Shown: positions 1 through 8,651, counted from the stretch's first letter. The stretch: DNA of 64,000 nt from Roseiarcus sp963732155 (GCA_963732155.1 CAVSYB010000014.1:117517-181516), one strand, 5' to 3'. Notes: generated by a model from the sequence alone, not told the origin. Numbers and translations: made by a program.

Positions 1-131
1 CCGGACGCCCGCGCTACTTAACTCGTCGATTGCCGGGATTGGATAACTTGCGCGCGTCCGTTTCGAGACGACATAGACGCTGGACCGGCGCGGCGAGAAA
101 TGCCGCGCGGCCGGCGCAACGGGAGGAACAA

Positions 132-1100
132 ATGAACCTGCGAAACTTCGCCAGGATTGCGCTGCTCGCCGGCGTGGCCGGCCTGGCCTTCGGCGCGAAT
201 GCGCCGGCGCAAGCGGCCGACAAGCACCTGACCATCCTGGCTTCGGTGCCGGACATGGCCTTTCCCTTCTTCGTCCACATGGTGAAGCAGATCCACGCGG
301 AGGCGGACAAGCTCGGTAACATCACAATCGTCGAGAGCGACGGCCAGCGCTCTTCGCCGAAGCAAACCGCGGACATCGAGGCGGCGATCACCAAGGGCGT
401 CGACGGCATCGTCATCAGCCCGAACGAGGTCGACGCGCTGGCGCCGGCGCTGCAGGAGGCGGTGGACGCCAAGATTCCCGTCGTGACGATCGATCGCCGC
501 GTCGCCAAGGTGCCGGGCATCCTCGCGCATGTCGGCGCCGACAACGTCAAGGGCGGCGAGGCGCAGGGCGAACTCGTCGAGAAGCTGTTCCCGAACGGCG
601 CGACCGTGATGAACCTGCAAGGCCAGTCCGGCTCCAGCCCGGCGATCGACCGCAACAAGGGCCTGCACAACGTGCTCGACAAGGCGCCCCAGAAATACAA
701 GTTCGTGTTCGAGGACACCGCCGGCTTCGACCGCGCCAAGGGTCTGTCGATGACCGAATCGGCGCTCGACGGCATGAAGTCGCCGCCGGACGTGATCGTT
801 TGCGCCAACGACGATATGGCGCTCGGCGCCCTCGAGGCCTTGAAAACGCGCGATCTGATCGGAAAGGTGAAGCTCATCGGGTTCGACGCGTTGCCCGAAG
901 CGCTCGGTCAGATCAAGGCCGGCAATCTCACCGCGACGATCGAGCAGATGCCGGGCGGCCAGAGCCGCGGCGCGGTGGATACGCTGGTCGCCTTCCTGCG
1001 CGACGGCAAGAAGCCGGCGCAGCAGGTGACGCTGCTGACGCCGATCGCCATCACCAAGGACAACCTCGACAAGTCCGAACGCCTGGGCGAAGTGAAGTAA
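132..1100 (+). CDS. Sugar ABC transporter substrate-binding protein (RbsB-like)
   Basis: A 322-residue periplasmic binding protein of the ribose/galactose type (Peripla_BP_4). The ATG at 132 is chosen because GGGAGGA lies just upstream at 121-127 and the product then opens with a clean signal peptide ending near AQAAD. The mature part shows typical segments: a strand-helix start (TILASVPDMAFPFF), GVDGIVISPNEVDAL, PVVTIDRRV and VIVCANDDMALGALEAL. It would capture a sugar or polyol and deliver it to the permease; the actual ligand cannot be read from sequence. It is the first gene of a three-gene transporter locus, separated from the ATPase gene by a stem-loop. Confidence 0.9.
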   Translation: MNLRNFARIALLAGVAGLAFGANAPAQAADKHLTILASVPDMAFPFFVHMVKQIHAEADKLGNITIVESDGQRSSPKQTADIEAAITKGVDGIVISPNEVDALAPALQEAVDAKIPVVTIDRRVAKVPGILAHVGADNVKGGEAQGELVEKLFPNGATVMNLQGQSGSSPAIDRNKGLHNVLDKAPQKYKFVFEDTAGFDRAKGLSMTESALDGMKSPPDVIVCANDDMALGALEALKTRDLIGKVKLIGFDALPEALGQIKAGNLTATIEQMPGGQSRGAVDTLVAFLRDGKKPAQQVTLLTPIAITKDNLDKSERLGEVK

Positions 1101-1133
1101 CAGGCGGCGGGTCGCGACGGGCCGATCATAACG

Positions 1134-1165
1134 GACGGGGGCCTCGCCCAGGCGAGTCCCCCGTC
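1134..1165 (+). terminator. Stem-loop between binding-protein and ATPase genes
   Basis: Two 15-base arms (1134-1148 and 1151-1165) are complementary except for one mismatch and fold into a GC-rich hairpin 33 bases after the binding-protein stop. No T-run follows, so it is not a textbook intrinsic terminator. Such hairpins behind binding-protein genes commonly act as partial terminators or 3' mRNA stabilisers that raise binding protein over membrane components; that role is inferred here. Confidence 0.5.
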
Positions 1166-1218
1166 GCCCGCCGACTGACCCTTGCGCGCCGCGCGATTCA
1201 CTCTTTGACGGGCGATCG

Positions 1219-2745
1219 ATGGACCAGCCTTTCTTGCGCATGTCGGGAATATCCAAACGCTTTCCCGGCGTGCAGGCGCTCGACGAGGTCAATTTCGAGG
1301 TTGCGCCCGGCGAGATTCACGCGCTGCTCGGCGAGAACGGCGCGGGCAAGTCGACCTTGCTGAAGATACTTTCCGGCGCGCAGCAGCCCGACGCCGGAGA
1401 AATCCTGCTTGGCGGCGTCCCGGCGACATTCGCCTCGCCGCATGACGCGCAGCGGCTGGGCATCGTCACCATCTATCAGGAGTTCACCCTCGCGCCGAAC
1501 ATGACGGTCGCCGAGAACGTGTTCATCGGCCGCGAGCCGGGCGCCGGACCGTTCGTCAATTGGCGCAAGATGGCCGCCGACACGCGCGCCATCACCGAGC
1601 GGCTCGGCATCGGGCTGAAGCCGCGCGCCCTGGTGCGCGACCTTTCCGTCGCCGAGCAGCAGATGGTGGAGATCGCGCGCGCGCTGTCGATGCAATCGCG
1701 GCTGATCGTCATGGACGAGCCGACTTCCGCGCTTTCTTCGACCGAAGTCGAGAAGCTGTTCCGCATCGTGCGCGACCTCAAGGCGCACGGGCTCAGCATC
1801 ATCTTCGTCACCCACCGGCTCGAAGAAGTGATGAACATCTGCGACCGCTACACGGTGCTGCGCGACGGGCGCCGGGTCGGCGGCGGCAAAGTTTCCGACA
1901 CCGACGTCAACGGCATCATCCGCCTGATGGTCGGGCGCCAGCTCGAGGCGCTGTTCGCCCATCACGAGGCGACGAGGGCCGGCGAAGTCGCGCTGAGGGT
2001 CGAGGGCCTGTCGCGCCGCGGAACGGCGCAGGATCAGACCGCCACCGTGCTCGACGACGTATCGTTCGCCGTGCGGCGCGGCGAAATCCTCGGCGTCGCC
2101 GGGCTGGTCGGCGCGGGCCGCACGGAAATGGCGCGCGCGGTGTTCGGCGCCGATCCGTTCGACTCGGGAAGCGTCTTCATCGGCGGCGAGCGCGTCGACA
2201 TCCGTTCGCCGGCGGACGCCATCGGCCGGGGCGTCGGCCTCGTCCCCGAGGACCGCAAGCAGCAGGCCCTGTTCCTGTCGCTGGGCGTCAGGATCAATCT
2301 CAGCATGGCCGCGCACGAGCAATTCCTGCGCGGCGGCGTGTTTATCGACGAGGGCGCCGAGCGGCGGATGGTCGAGGAATTTCGCAAGAAGCTGAACATC
2401 CGCATGGCGAGCCAGGAGCAGGCGATCGCCAATCTCTCGGGCGGCAATCAGCAGAAGGTCGTGCTCGCCCGCTGGCTGGCGCTGCGGCCGAAGGTGCTGA
2501 TCGTCGACGAACCGACGCGCGGCATCGACGTCGGCGCCAAGGTCGAGGTGCACAACCTGCTGTTCGAACTGGCGCGCGAGGGAATCGCGATCATCGCCAT
2601 TTCGTCGGAGCTGCCGGAGGTGCTGGCGATCAGCGACCGCATCGTGACGATGCGCGAGGGCCGCATGACCGGCGAGGTCAGCCGGGCGGAGGCGAGCGAA
2701 GAGCGGCTGATGGCGATGATGACGCTCGGCGCAAAGGCGGCTTGA
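1219..2745 (+). CDS. Sugar ABC transporter ATP-binding protein (RbsA/MglA-like)
   Basis: A 508-residue protein with two fused ABC ATPase domains, the normal size and layout of RbsA/MglA/XylG. The first domain has the Walker A motif GENGAGKST near residues 38-46, a divergent signature (LSVAEQQMVEIA) and Walker B LIVMDEPTSAL. The second has the degenerate Walker A usual in this family (AGLVGAGRTEMA), a canonical signature (LSGGNQQKVVLARWL) and Walker B LIVDEPTRGIDVGAK. It energises uptake through the permease encoded 12 bases downstream. Confidence 0.93.
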   Translation: MDQPFLRMSGISKRFPGVQALDEVNFEVAPGEIHALLGENGAGKSTLLKILSGAQQPDAGEILLGGVPATFASPHDAQRLGIVTIYQEFTLAPNMTVAENVFIGREPGAGPFVNWRKMAADTRAITERLGIGLKPRALVRDLSVAEQQMVEIARALSMQSRLIVMDEPTSALSSTEVEKLFRIVRDLKAHGLSIIFVTHRLEEVMNICDRYTVLRDGRRVGGGKVSDTDVNGIIRLMVGRQLEALFAHHEATRAGEVALRVEGLSRRGTAQDQTATVLDDVSFAVRRGEILGVAGLVGAGRTEMARAVFGADPFDSGSVFIGGERVDIRSPADAIGRGVGLVPEDRKQQALFLSLGVRINLSMAAHEQFLRGGVFIDEGAERRMVEEFRKKLNIRMASQEQAIANLSGGNQQKVVLARWLALRPKVLIVDEPTRGIDVGAKVEVHNLLFELAREGIAIIAISSELPEVLAISDRIVTMREGRMTGEVSRAEASEERLMAMMTLGAKAA

Positions 2746-2757
2746 AAGGGGCAGGGC

Positions 2758-3786
2758 ATGAGCGAGGCGAGAAGCGTCGAAGCGGCGCCGTCGGTCGGAA
2801 CCGACATCGTCGGCCTCGTCGCGCGGTTTGCGCCGCTGGTCTTCCTGGTGGCGCTGATGGCGGGTTTTGCGATCGGCGAGCCGCGCTTCCTGAGCCCGCT
2901 CAACCTGTTCAACATCATGCGCCAGGTCTCGGTCTTCGGCCTGCTCGCCGTCGGCATGACCTTCGTGATCCTGACCGCCGGCATCGATCTTTCGATCGGC
3001 TCGCTGCTGGCCTTCGCGGGCCTCGTCGCGGCGGCCGTCGACAAGGGCGGCGTATCCAATCGCTTCAACGTCGGCGCCGGCCAGGACGCGCTCGGCTACG
3101 GCTGGCCGCTGGCGGCTCTGGCGGCGATCGCCGTCGGCATGGCGGGCGGCTGGCTGCAGGGACAGGCGATCACGCGGTTCAAGGTTCCCCCGTTCGTCGT
3201 GACGCTCGGCGGCATGTCGGTGTTTCGCGGCGCGGCGCTGCTGTTCGCCGGCGGCGGCCCGATCAGCGGCTTCGACCCCAACTATGTCTGGTGGGGGCAG
3301 GGCAAGATCGGACCGGTGCCGGTGCCGGTCATCATCTTCGTCGCCTTCGCCATTCTCGCCCACGTCGTATTGCGCTATACGCGCTACGGCCGGCAGGTCT
3401 ACGCGGTCGGCGGCAATCCCGAGGCGGCGCGGCTTTCCGGACTGAACGTGCGCCGGGTGATCGGCAGCGTCTATATCATCATGGGGTTCTTCGTCGGTCT
3501 CGGCTCGTTCGTGCTGTCGGCGCGGCTGAACTCCTCCGAAGCGGTCGCCGGCATCGGCTATGAACTCACCGTCATCGCCTCGGTGGTGATCGGCGGCACC
3601 AGCCTGTTCGGCGGCGTCGGCACGATCTTCGGAACCGTCATCGGCACCATCCTGATCGGCGTCCTCCTCAACGGCCTGGTGCTGCTCGATGTGTCGTCCT
3701 ACATCCAGCAGATCATCATCGGCGTCATCATCGTGCTGGCGGTCGCCTTCGACACATTCGCCAAATCGCGCAAGCGAACCGCCTGA
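2758..3786 (+). CDS. Sugar ABC transporter permease (RbsC-like)
   Basis: A 342-residue, very hydrophobic inner-membrane protein of the BPD_transp_2 family. Family hallmarks include VGMTFVILTAGIDLSIGS, the stretch ending VTLGGMSVFRGAALL, the cytoplasmic coupling region RYGRQVYAVGGNPEAARLSG, and GGTSLFGGVGTIFGTVIG near the end. GAAAGGGGC lies a few bases before the ATG. It should form the channel of the transporter with the preceding ATPase. The three genes are co-oriented and form one locus. Confidence 0.93.
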   Translation: MSEARSVEAAPSVGTDIVGLVARFAPLVFLVALMAGFAIGEPRFLSPLNLFNIMRQVSVFGLLAVGMTFVILTAGIDLSIGSLLAFAGLVAAAVDKGGVSNRFNVGAGQDALGYGWPLAALAAIAVGMAGGWLQGQAITRFKVPPFVVTLGGMSVFRGAALLFAGGGPISGFDPNYVWWGQGKIGPVPVPVIIFVAFAILAHVVLRYTRYGRQVYAVGGNPEAARLSGLNVRRVIGSVYIIMGFFVGLGSFVLSARLNSSEAVAGIGYELTVIASVVIGGTSLFGGVGTIFGTVIGTILIGVLLNGLVLLDVSSYIQQIIIGVIIVLAVAFDTFAKSRKRTA

Positions 3787-3850
3787 TCGCGGCGACGGGC
3801 CGCCCGCCGTTTCTCGTCGAAGCCCGCGCCCGCCGTGATAGGTTCGGCGC

Positions 3851-4507
3851 ATGAGGCTATCGGCCAGACTGGCGCTCACTCTCGGCGGAACCGCGGTCTA
3901 TCTCGGCCTCGCCGTGCTCGGCCGCGGCGGCGTCGGCGCCTTCTTCGCGCAGCCGGCGCTCGTCGCGCTCGCCGTCGTTCTCTTCGCCCTGGCGGTCGTG
4001 GCGCTGTTCGCCGGCGGCAATTTGAGCCCCGGCGTGCGCGAGGATCGCGCCAACCGCTGGGTGATCGGCGCGTTCGGGCTGATCGGCCTGCTCCTCGGCT
4101 ATCTGCCGGCCCTGACGGATCGCACGGGGTTCTGGACCCTCGACGGCGACGCCCTGCGCTGGCTTGGCGTCGCGCTATTCGCCGCGGGCGGCGCGCTGCG
4201 GCTATGGCCGGTGTTCGTGCTCGGCGACCGGTTCAGCGGCCTGGTGGCGATCCAGCCCGGGCATAGGCTGGTCACCTCGGGCGTCTATGGCGTCATCCGC
4301 AACCCGAGCTATCTCGGGCTGCTTGTCAGCTCGCTGGGCTGGGCGCTGGCGTTCCGCGCCGGCGCCGGCGTCGTGCTCGTCGCGCTGCTCATCCCGCCTT
4401 TGATTGCGCGCATGCGCGCGGAGGAAGCGCTGCTGCGCGCGCAATTCGGCGCCGAATACGACGCCTATTGCGCAAGGACCGCCCGCCTCATTCCCGGACT
4501 TTACTAA
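3851..4507 (+). CDS. Isoprenylcysteine carboxyl methyltransferase-family membrane protein
   Basis: A 218-residue integral membrane protein with about five hydrophobic segments. The C-terminal half has the ICMT/PEMT family core: SGVYGVIRNPSYLGLL, then a hydrophobic pair, then EEALLRAQFGAEYDAYC and a terminal PGLY. Family members transfer a methyl group from S-adenosylmethionine to isoprenylcysteines, phospholipids or unknown substrates; bacterial versions are mostly uncharacterised. It follows the sugar transporter on the same strand after 64 bases, without clear functional link. Confidence 0.8.
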   Translation: MRLSARLALTLGGTAVYLGLAVLGRGGVGAFFAQPALVALAVVLFALAVVALFAGGNLSPGVREDRANRWVIGAFGLIGLLLGYLPALTDRTGFWTLDGDALRWLGVALFAAGGALRLWPVFVLGDRFSGLVAIQPGHRLVTSGVYGVIRNPSYLGLLVSSLGWALAFRAGAGVVLVALLIPPLIARMRAEEALLRAQFGAEYDAYCARTARLIPGLY

Positions 4508-4545
4508 CAAGGCGGCTCGCCTTTGCGGATCGCGCCCGGCCGAAG

Positions 4546-4680
4546 TCACGCCGGCGCAAGAATTGCGAAGACGCTCACCAGAGCGAGCACGACCGTCCCG
4601 AGCGCGACTTCGGCGAGGCTCGAGATCGTCAGGGCGCGGAGCGTCGCGCCCGGCGCCTTCGCGATGCGCGGCGTCTCTTC
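4546..4680 (-). pseudogene. Remnant of a second copD (C-terminal end only)
   Basis: Read on the minus strand, 4680 to 4546 encodes about 44 residues ending in a TGA. The segment LRALTISSLAEVALGTVVLA plus its tail VSVFAILAP aligns closely with the end of the intact CopD nearby (ARALKINSIAEIACAFIVVA, tail VSAFGLLQP). No start codon or upstream CopD sequence remains in frame; the sequence before it is arginine-rich and unrelated. This is best read as the surviving end of a deleted copD paralogue. Confidence 0.65.
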
Positions 4681-4740
4681 TCCGCCTCGGCGACGCTCGG
4701 AGCATGACCGCGCGCTTGGCGGGCGGCGGAAGCGGGCTCT

Positions 4741-5121
4741 CTATTTCGCCCATAGCCTCAGCGGCAAGCTCAGCCCGTCGGCGCAGGTCAGGACGCCGTT
4801 GTATGATTCCGACAGGTAGCCGCGATAGCTACACTCGCGCCCTTCGAAATTCAGCGCCGCTGTTACAAGACCTGAGGTGGCGACCAAATCAAGCTCGAGA
4901 TGACTCAGCGTTTCGTTGGGGCCACTATGTGTGCACAGACCGACATGTTTGATGTTCAGCGGGCCGGAGAGTTCTTCGACTCCGCTGGAAGCCTCCCCCG
5001 AAACACTTGCGGTCAGCTCGTATTCGCTGAGAAAGCCCGTCACGCCGTGGATTTGCAATGACCGCGCGTCGGCCGGCGCTGCAAGCGCGCCGACGGAGAC
5101 GACGAGGGCAAGGAGCTTCAT
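4741..5121 (-). CDS. Small secreted protein of unknown function at end of copper cluster
   Basis: A 126-residue product starting MKLLALVVSVGALAAPADARS, a clear signal peptide. The mature protein has three or more Cys (contexts CTHSG, RECSYR, LTCADG), consistent with an exported domain. The ATG at 5121 is preferred over upstream in-frame starts because it gives the signal peptide. I do not recognise the family. It lies downstream of copD on the same strand after a gap of about 100 bases and before the copD remnant, so a copper-related periplasmic role is possible but unproven. Confidence 0.55.
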   Translation of the reverse strand: MKLLALVVSVGALAAPADARSLQIHGVTGFLSEYELTASVSGEASSGVEELSGPLNIKHVGLCTHSGPNETLSHLELDLVATSGLVTAALNFEGRECSYRGYLSESYNGVLTCADGLSLPLRLWAK

Positions 5122-5219
5122 CCGCGGCCGCCAATTCCAGCGCCATCGATAATCCATTCTCGGAAATGTCGAACTGCCAGTCAATCCGGCGCGGTCGCCC
5201 TGCACTGCCGGCCGCCCTG

Positions 5220-6098
5220 TCAATTGGGTTGAAGAAGACCAAATGCGCTGACCAGGGCGACCACGATGAATGCGCAGGCGATTTCCGCGATGCTGTTGAT
5301 TTTCAGCGCCCTGGCGGCGCGGCCGGTTTCGTCCTTCAGGCGCGGAACAAGGACATAGCGATTGAAGAGCGCCATCGCGATCATCGTCACGACCATCACG
5401 ATCTTCGCGGCCAGCAAAGTCTGATAGGGCGTCGTGAAGGGGATAGGCGCGACATGAAGGGTCAGAGCGACGTTGACGACGCCGGTCAGCACGACGATCG
5501 CAACGACGAGATGTCCCCAGGTCGAATAGCGCCGAGTCGCCAGCAGCGCCTCGGATCGCAGCGCCGGATCGCCGAATCGATTGACGCAAAGCACGAACGG
5601 AACGAGGCCGCCGACCCAGGCGCCGGCGACCAGAAGGTGCAGCGCGTCATTGACCCGGTGCAGCGCTCCGACGGGACCCGTCTGCATGATCGCGTGACCG
5701 GCGAGGCCGAGACTGGCCAAAAGCAGCGCCGACGCCGGCGCGATAAAGGCCCAGCGATCGTGGCGGCCCGCCGCGAGGGCGACGAGGAAAACCAGAACGA
5801 GGCCGAGGCGCCACTGCCAGACCCGACCAAACGCCGTGTCGGTCAGGACGCCAGCCAGCATGTCGGGATTGAGAACGTCGCTCCATCCCTCGCCCATCGA
5901 TCCTGCTTCGAGACCAAGCCAGATCAGCGCCGTGATCGCGGCGACAACCACGGCGACCGCGGCGATTCTTCGCACGGCGCCGGTCAGATCGCGCGCGAGG
6001 CCGGCCGGCGCCAGCGCCCAGACGAAGGCGCTGGCGCCGAACAGCAGCATCGTCGCTGCGAAATGCGCGAAGCGGCAGAGTATCAGCGCGGTGAGCAC
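5220..6098 (-). CDS. copD: Copper resistance protein D (CopD) family
   Basis: A 292-residue polytopic inner-membrane protein with about eight hydrophobic helices. The N-terminal helix contains CRFAHFAATMLLFGASAF with the conserved His, and later helices carry GHAIMQTGPVGALHRVNDALH and ARRYSTWGHLVVAIVVLTG, typical of CopD/PcoD. CopD proteins are thought to move copper across the inner membrane with periplasmic CopC. Gene order copC, PCuAC, copD on one strand supports joint function in copper import or homeostasis. Length is normal for stand-alone CopD. Confidence 0.88.
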   Translation of the reverse strand: MLTALILCRFAHFAATMLLFGASAFVWALAPAGLARDLTGAVRRIAAVAVVVAAITALIWLGLEAGSMGEGWSDVLNPDMLAGVLTDTAFGRVWQWRLGLVLVFLVALAAGRHDRWAFIAPASALLLASLGLAGHAIMQTGPVGALHRVNDALHLLVAGAWVGGLVPFVLCVNRFGDPALRSEALLATRRYSTWGHLVVAIVVLTGVVNVALTLHVAPIPFTTPYQTLLAAKIVMVVTMIAMALFNRYVLVPRLKDETGRAARALKINSIAEIACAFIVVALVSAFGLLQPN

Positions 6099-6152
6099 GC
6101 CGCGCTTCTCAGGCCGGCGCGCGGTTCAGCGCGAACGACGCCGATCGCGTCC

Positions 6153-6659
6153 TCACATCTTCATGCCTTTCATGGAATCCCCCGGTTTGGCCGCGCCGCC
6201 GGGGCCCGCGGCGCCGACGCCGCCGACCTGGAACTCCACGGGAATCGATCCGGCATGCTCGAACGTCAGCGTCGCCTTCACGGTCTCGCCCTTTTTCAGG
6301 GGCCGCTTCAGGTCGGTGAACATCAGATGATAGCCCTTGGGCGCCAGCGAGACCTCGCCATTGGCCGGGATCTCCAGGCCCGATTTCATTTCGCGCATGC
6401 GCATGACGCCGTTGTCCATCGTCATCTCATGAACCGCGACTTCGCCGGCGAAATCGGCGGAGCCGCCGACCAGCTTGTCCGCCGTCGCGCCGTGATTGTG
6501 GATGACGAGATAGCCGGCGCCGACCGTCGTCCCCTTCGGGGTGGCTCGCGACCACGGCTTGTCGATGGTGATGTCGCCCGCCTTGAATTCCTGGGCGATG
6601 GCGGGAGCGGCGGCCAGCGACAGAATCGCCGCCAGAGCGATGGAATGAAAGCGCGTCAT
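6153..6659 (-). CDS. Periplasmic copper chaperone PCuAC (DUF461)
   Basis: A 168-residue secreted protein. The ATG at 6659 has AAGGAG seven bases upstream and gives signal peptide MTRFHSIALAAILSLAAAPA, so it is preferred over an in-frame ATG at 6674. The PCuAC copper site is present: H77, M88, H111 and M113 in VHEMTMDNGVMRMRE and PKGYHLMF. The C-terminus is Met-rich (SMKGMKM), a further possible Cu(I) ligand group. PCuAC proteins deliver Cu(I) to cytochrome oxidase CuA sites or other cuproenzymes. It sits between copC and copD. Confidence 0.9.
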   Translation of the reverse strand: MTRFHSIALAAILSLAAAPAIAQEFKAGDITIDKPWSRATPKGTTVGAGYLVIHNHGATADKLVGGSADFAGEVAVHEMTMDNGVMRMREMKSGLEIPANGEVSLAPKGYHLMFTDLKRPLKKGETVKATLTFEHAGSIPVEFQVGGVGAAGPGGAAKPGDSMKGMKM

Positions 6660-6715
6660 GATTTTCTCCTTCATAGGTCGGTTGCGGAAAGTGAAGTCTG
6701 CGCCGGGAGTCGTGC

Positions 6716-7087
6716 TCAAGGCGCCACCGTGAAGTTGAAGCTTCCCTGGGTCTTGTGCGTGTCCACGGAGACCGCGTGCCACGTCACGGTATAGACGCCG
6801 GCCTTGAGCGGCTGGCCGATCGTCACGATGAGCACGCTATTGTCGGCGGGATCGACGCTGGGCTTGCCGGTCGGCTCCGCCGCGCCCGCCTCCGTCGCCA
6901 GCGCGATCCCTGAAAAACGCGGCTCGACGCCTTCGCTGAACTTGATCCTGATTTCTTTCGGCGACGCCGCCACCGCGCCGCCGACGGCGGGAACGGCCGT
7001 CTGCAGCAGGGCGTGGGCGAATGCCGCCGGGGCGACCATCGCGAAAGCGAACGAGACGACGGCGCTGAACATTGACTTGCGGGACAT
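6716..7087 (-). CDS. copC: Periplasmic copper-binding protein CopC
   Basis: A 123-residue CopC. The ATG at 7087 gives signal peptide MSRKSMFSAVVSFAFAMVAP followed by AAFA; cleavage would leave His25 as the mature N-terminus. The C-terminal half has the family motif with VDTHKTQGSFNFTV, whose Asp and His match the D-x-H pair that completes the Cu(II) site with the N-terminal His. It should bind Cu(II) in the periplasm and hand it to CopD. There is no Met-rich Cu(I) loop, so it appears to be the Cu(II)-only type. Confidence 0.9.
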   Translation of the reverse strand: MSRKSMFSAVVSFAFAMVAPAAFAHALLQTAVPAVGGAVAASPKEIRIKFSEGVEPRFSGIALATEAGAAEPTGKPSVDPADNSVLIVTIGQPLKAGVYTVTWHAVSVDTHKTQGSFNFTVAP

Positions 7088-7203
7088 GGCTGACCTCATC
7101 AAAACAGGGGTTTCCCAAGAGAGTTGGGCGTCGGCGACCGCCGCGCTCGCGGCCGGCGCAAAGGCCTGAGAAGCAGCCGCGCGCAGGAAAGAACCACAGT
7201 TCG

Positions 7204-8115
7204 TCATCTGCTTCCGAGGAAGATCGGTTTGCCCAGGGTGTCGGGAAGGAGATCGTCGAGGTAGAGGTCGAGTTGGGCGATCACGCCGACGCCGTGCCCG
7301 CTGGCCCCGTTCATGGGAACGATGGCCTCCACGGCCACTTGATAGGTGCTGGTCAGGTAGATCACGCCCGGCTGGATCGTGCCGGTGATCTGATCGGTCC
7401 CCGGCGCAAAATTGTAAATCGGCTTGCTGAAGGTGAACTCGGTGATCGGGATGAGATGCCTGAAGAAGTCGTTGTCGATCGCGCCGACATTCGAATTGAA
7501 ATAGGGCAGGCTGTATTGCATCGTGAAGCCCCAATTCAGGTTGGTGGAATTCTGGTTTCCGTTGGTCACCGACTGGCCCGGCAGGGTCTCGCTCAGCTCG
7601 AACGTGAGCGCCGCCGGACGCAGCCAATTGAGCCTCGTCGGCAGGTCGCCGAAGCCTTTGCCGACGTCGATGACCGGCTGGTAGCTGTTGAACGGCGTCG
7701 CTTGGCTCCCCGTGCCGGTATTGCCCCAGTCCACTTGGAACCCGAGCGTGGCTATCAATTCGTGTTCGGGCCAGCAGAAGTTTCCCCATTGCAGCTCGGT
7801 GCTGAGGGGATTCCAGCCATAGCCGCCCGGGCGCACCCAGGTGGGGCCGTCCTGAATCACCAGCGCGACGTTCGGGACAATCGTCTTGGACCAACTGAAA
7901 TTGGCGTCGAACTCCTGCGCCCCGTCGGGATTGGACGGCAGATAGGAGATCGTCGGCAGCGCCAGTTCGTCGCCGACGCCAGGATCGTTGATGCCGAGCG
8001 TGGCGGGGAAGATGCGGGCGCCGCAGACGGCGTGGGCGAAGGCCGGCGAATGCGCGAGAAAGAGCACGGCGACGCCGATCGCGCCGGCTCGCGCCCAGGG
8101 GAAGAGGGAGAACAT
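7204..8115 (-). CDS. Secreted protein of unknown function in copper cluster (mature N-terminal His)
   Basis: A 303-residue protein with signal peptide MFSLFPWARAGAIGVAVLFL followed by AHSPAFA. Predicted cleavage leaves mature HAVCGARIFPA, so residue 1 would be His28 as in CopC. The rest is rich in aromatic residues, Thr, Asn and Gly (for example NLNWGFTMQYSLPYF and YLTSTYQVAVEAIV), resembling a beta-rich exported or outer-membrane protein. Further His residues occur near PEHELIA, FFRHLIP and SGHGVG. I do not recognise a characterised family. It lies between the DUF2946 gene and copC on the same strand, pointing to a copper role. Confidence 0.7.
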   Translation of the reverse strand: MFSLFPWARAGAIGVAVLFLAHSPAFAHAVCGARIFPATLGINDPGVGDELALPTISYLPSNPDGAQEFDANFSWSKTIVPNVALVIQDGPTWVRPGGYGWNPLSTELQWGNFCWPEHELIATLGFQVDWGNTGTGSQATPFNSYQPVIDVGKGFGDLPTRLNWLRPAALTFELSETLPGQSVTNGNQNSTNLNWGFTMQYSLPYFNSNVGAIDNDFFRHLIPITEFTFSKPIYNFAPGTDQITGTIQPGVIYLTSTYQVAVEAIVPMNGASGHGVGVIAQLDLYLDDLLPDTLGKPIFLGSR

Positions 8116-8192
8116 CGGGAAACCCTCGATCTGAAAAGGAGCGGATGCGCGCGAAGTCCCGCAAGGAGAATTCGCGCGGCGGCGGCTTCAGG

Positions 8193-8651
8193 TCAGACGG
8201 GAACGGGCGGCGCGCGCGGCTGCGCGGAAGCGACCAGTCGGGGCCGGGCGAGGCTTGTCTCATCGGAAAAGCCGGATGGCCCGGCGCAGCGCGCGAACCG
8301 AACGGGAAGAAAGACGCCGGGAGACGCGAGGGCGGCGGCATGCGCATTATGCTGGCAAAGCGCGCAATCGTCGCAGCAGCTATGCGAACCCTTGGTCGGC
8401 GAGCCGTCGTCCCGGTGGCAAAACTCGACATTCGGACCGAGCAGCGCGCTGAGCGCGCTGAGCGCCGCCGCGGCTTCTGCTTGCGCAGGGCTCGCCATCG
8501 CATCGGGCTGGACGGCGGAGGCGAGCTGACCGACCAGCGCAAGGATCGCGATCCAGACGACAAAGACCGAACGAACCAACCCCTTCGCCGCGCGGCCGCG
8601 CCGGCAAAGTCGTGATTTCCGCCCGCCGCCCCCTCGATTCACGCGCGCCAA
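8193..8651 (-). CDS. DUF2946-family protein, Cys/His-rich, first gene of copper cluster
   Basis: A 152-residue protein with a basic N-terminus, one hydrophobic segment (SVFVVWIAILALVGQLASA) acting as signal or anchor, then an Ala-rich stretch and a metal-binding-looking block: EFCHRDDG followed by SHSCCDDCALCQHNAH. The CDDCALC pattern is characteristic of DUF2946 proteins, often found beside copper-resistance genes. Export and metal binding are inferred. The start at 8651 is uncertain. As the first gene on this strand it probably leads the copper operon. Confidence 0.65.
   Translation of the reverse strand: MARVNRGGGGRKSRLCRRGRAAKGLVRSVFVVWIAILALVGQLASAVQPDAMASPAQAEAAAALSALSALLGPNVEFCHRDDGSPTKGSHSCCDDCALCQHNAHAAALASPGVFLPVRFARCAGPSGFSDETSLARPRLVASAQPRAPPVPV

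Noticed and set aside
1198..3879. An 893-codon open frame on the minus strand opposite the sugar transporter genes
   Set aside because: It is antisense to two unmistakable ABC genes and is composed of Arg/Asp/His/Gln-rich low-complexity sequence, typical of a mirror frame in high-GC DNA.
5058..6794. A 578-codon plus-strand open frame opposite copD and PCuAC
   Set aside because: Mirror frame of real copper genes with low-complexity His/Arg/Asp sequence.
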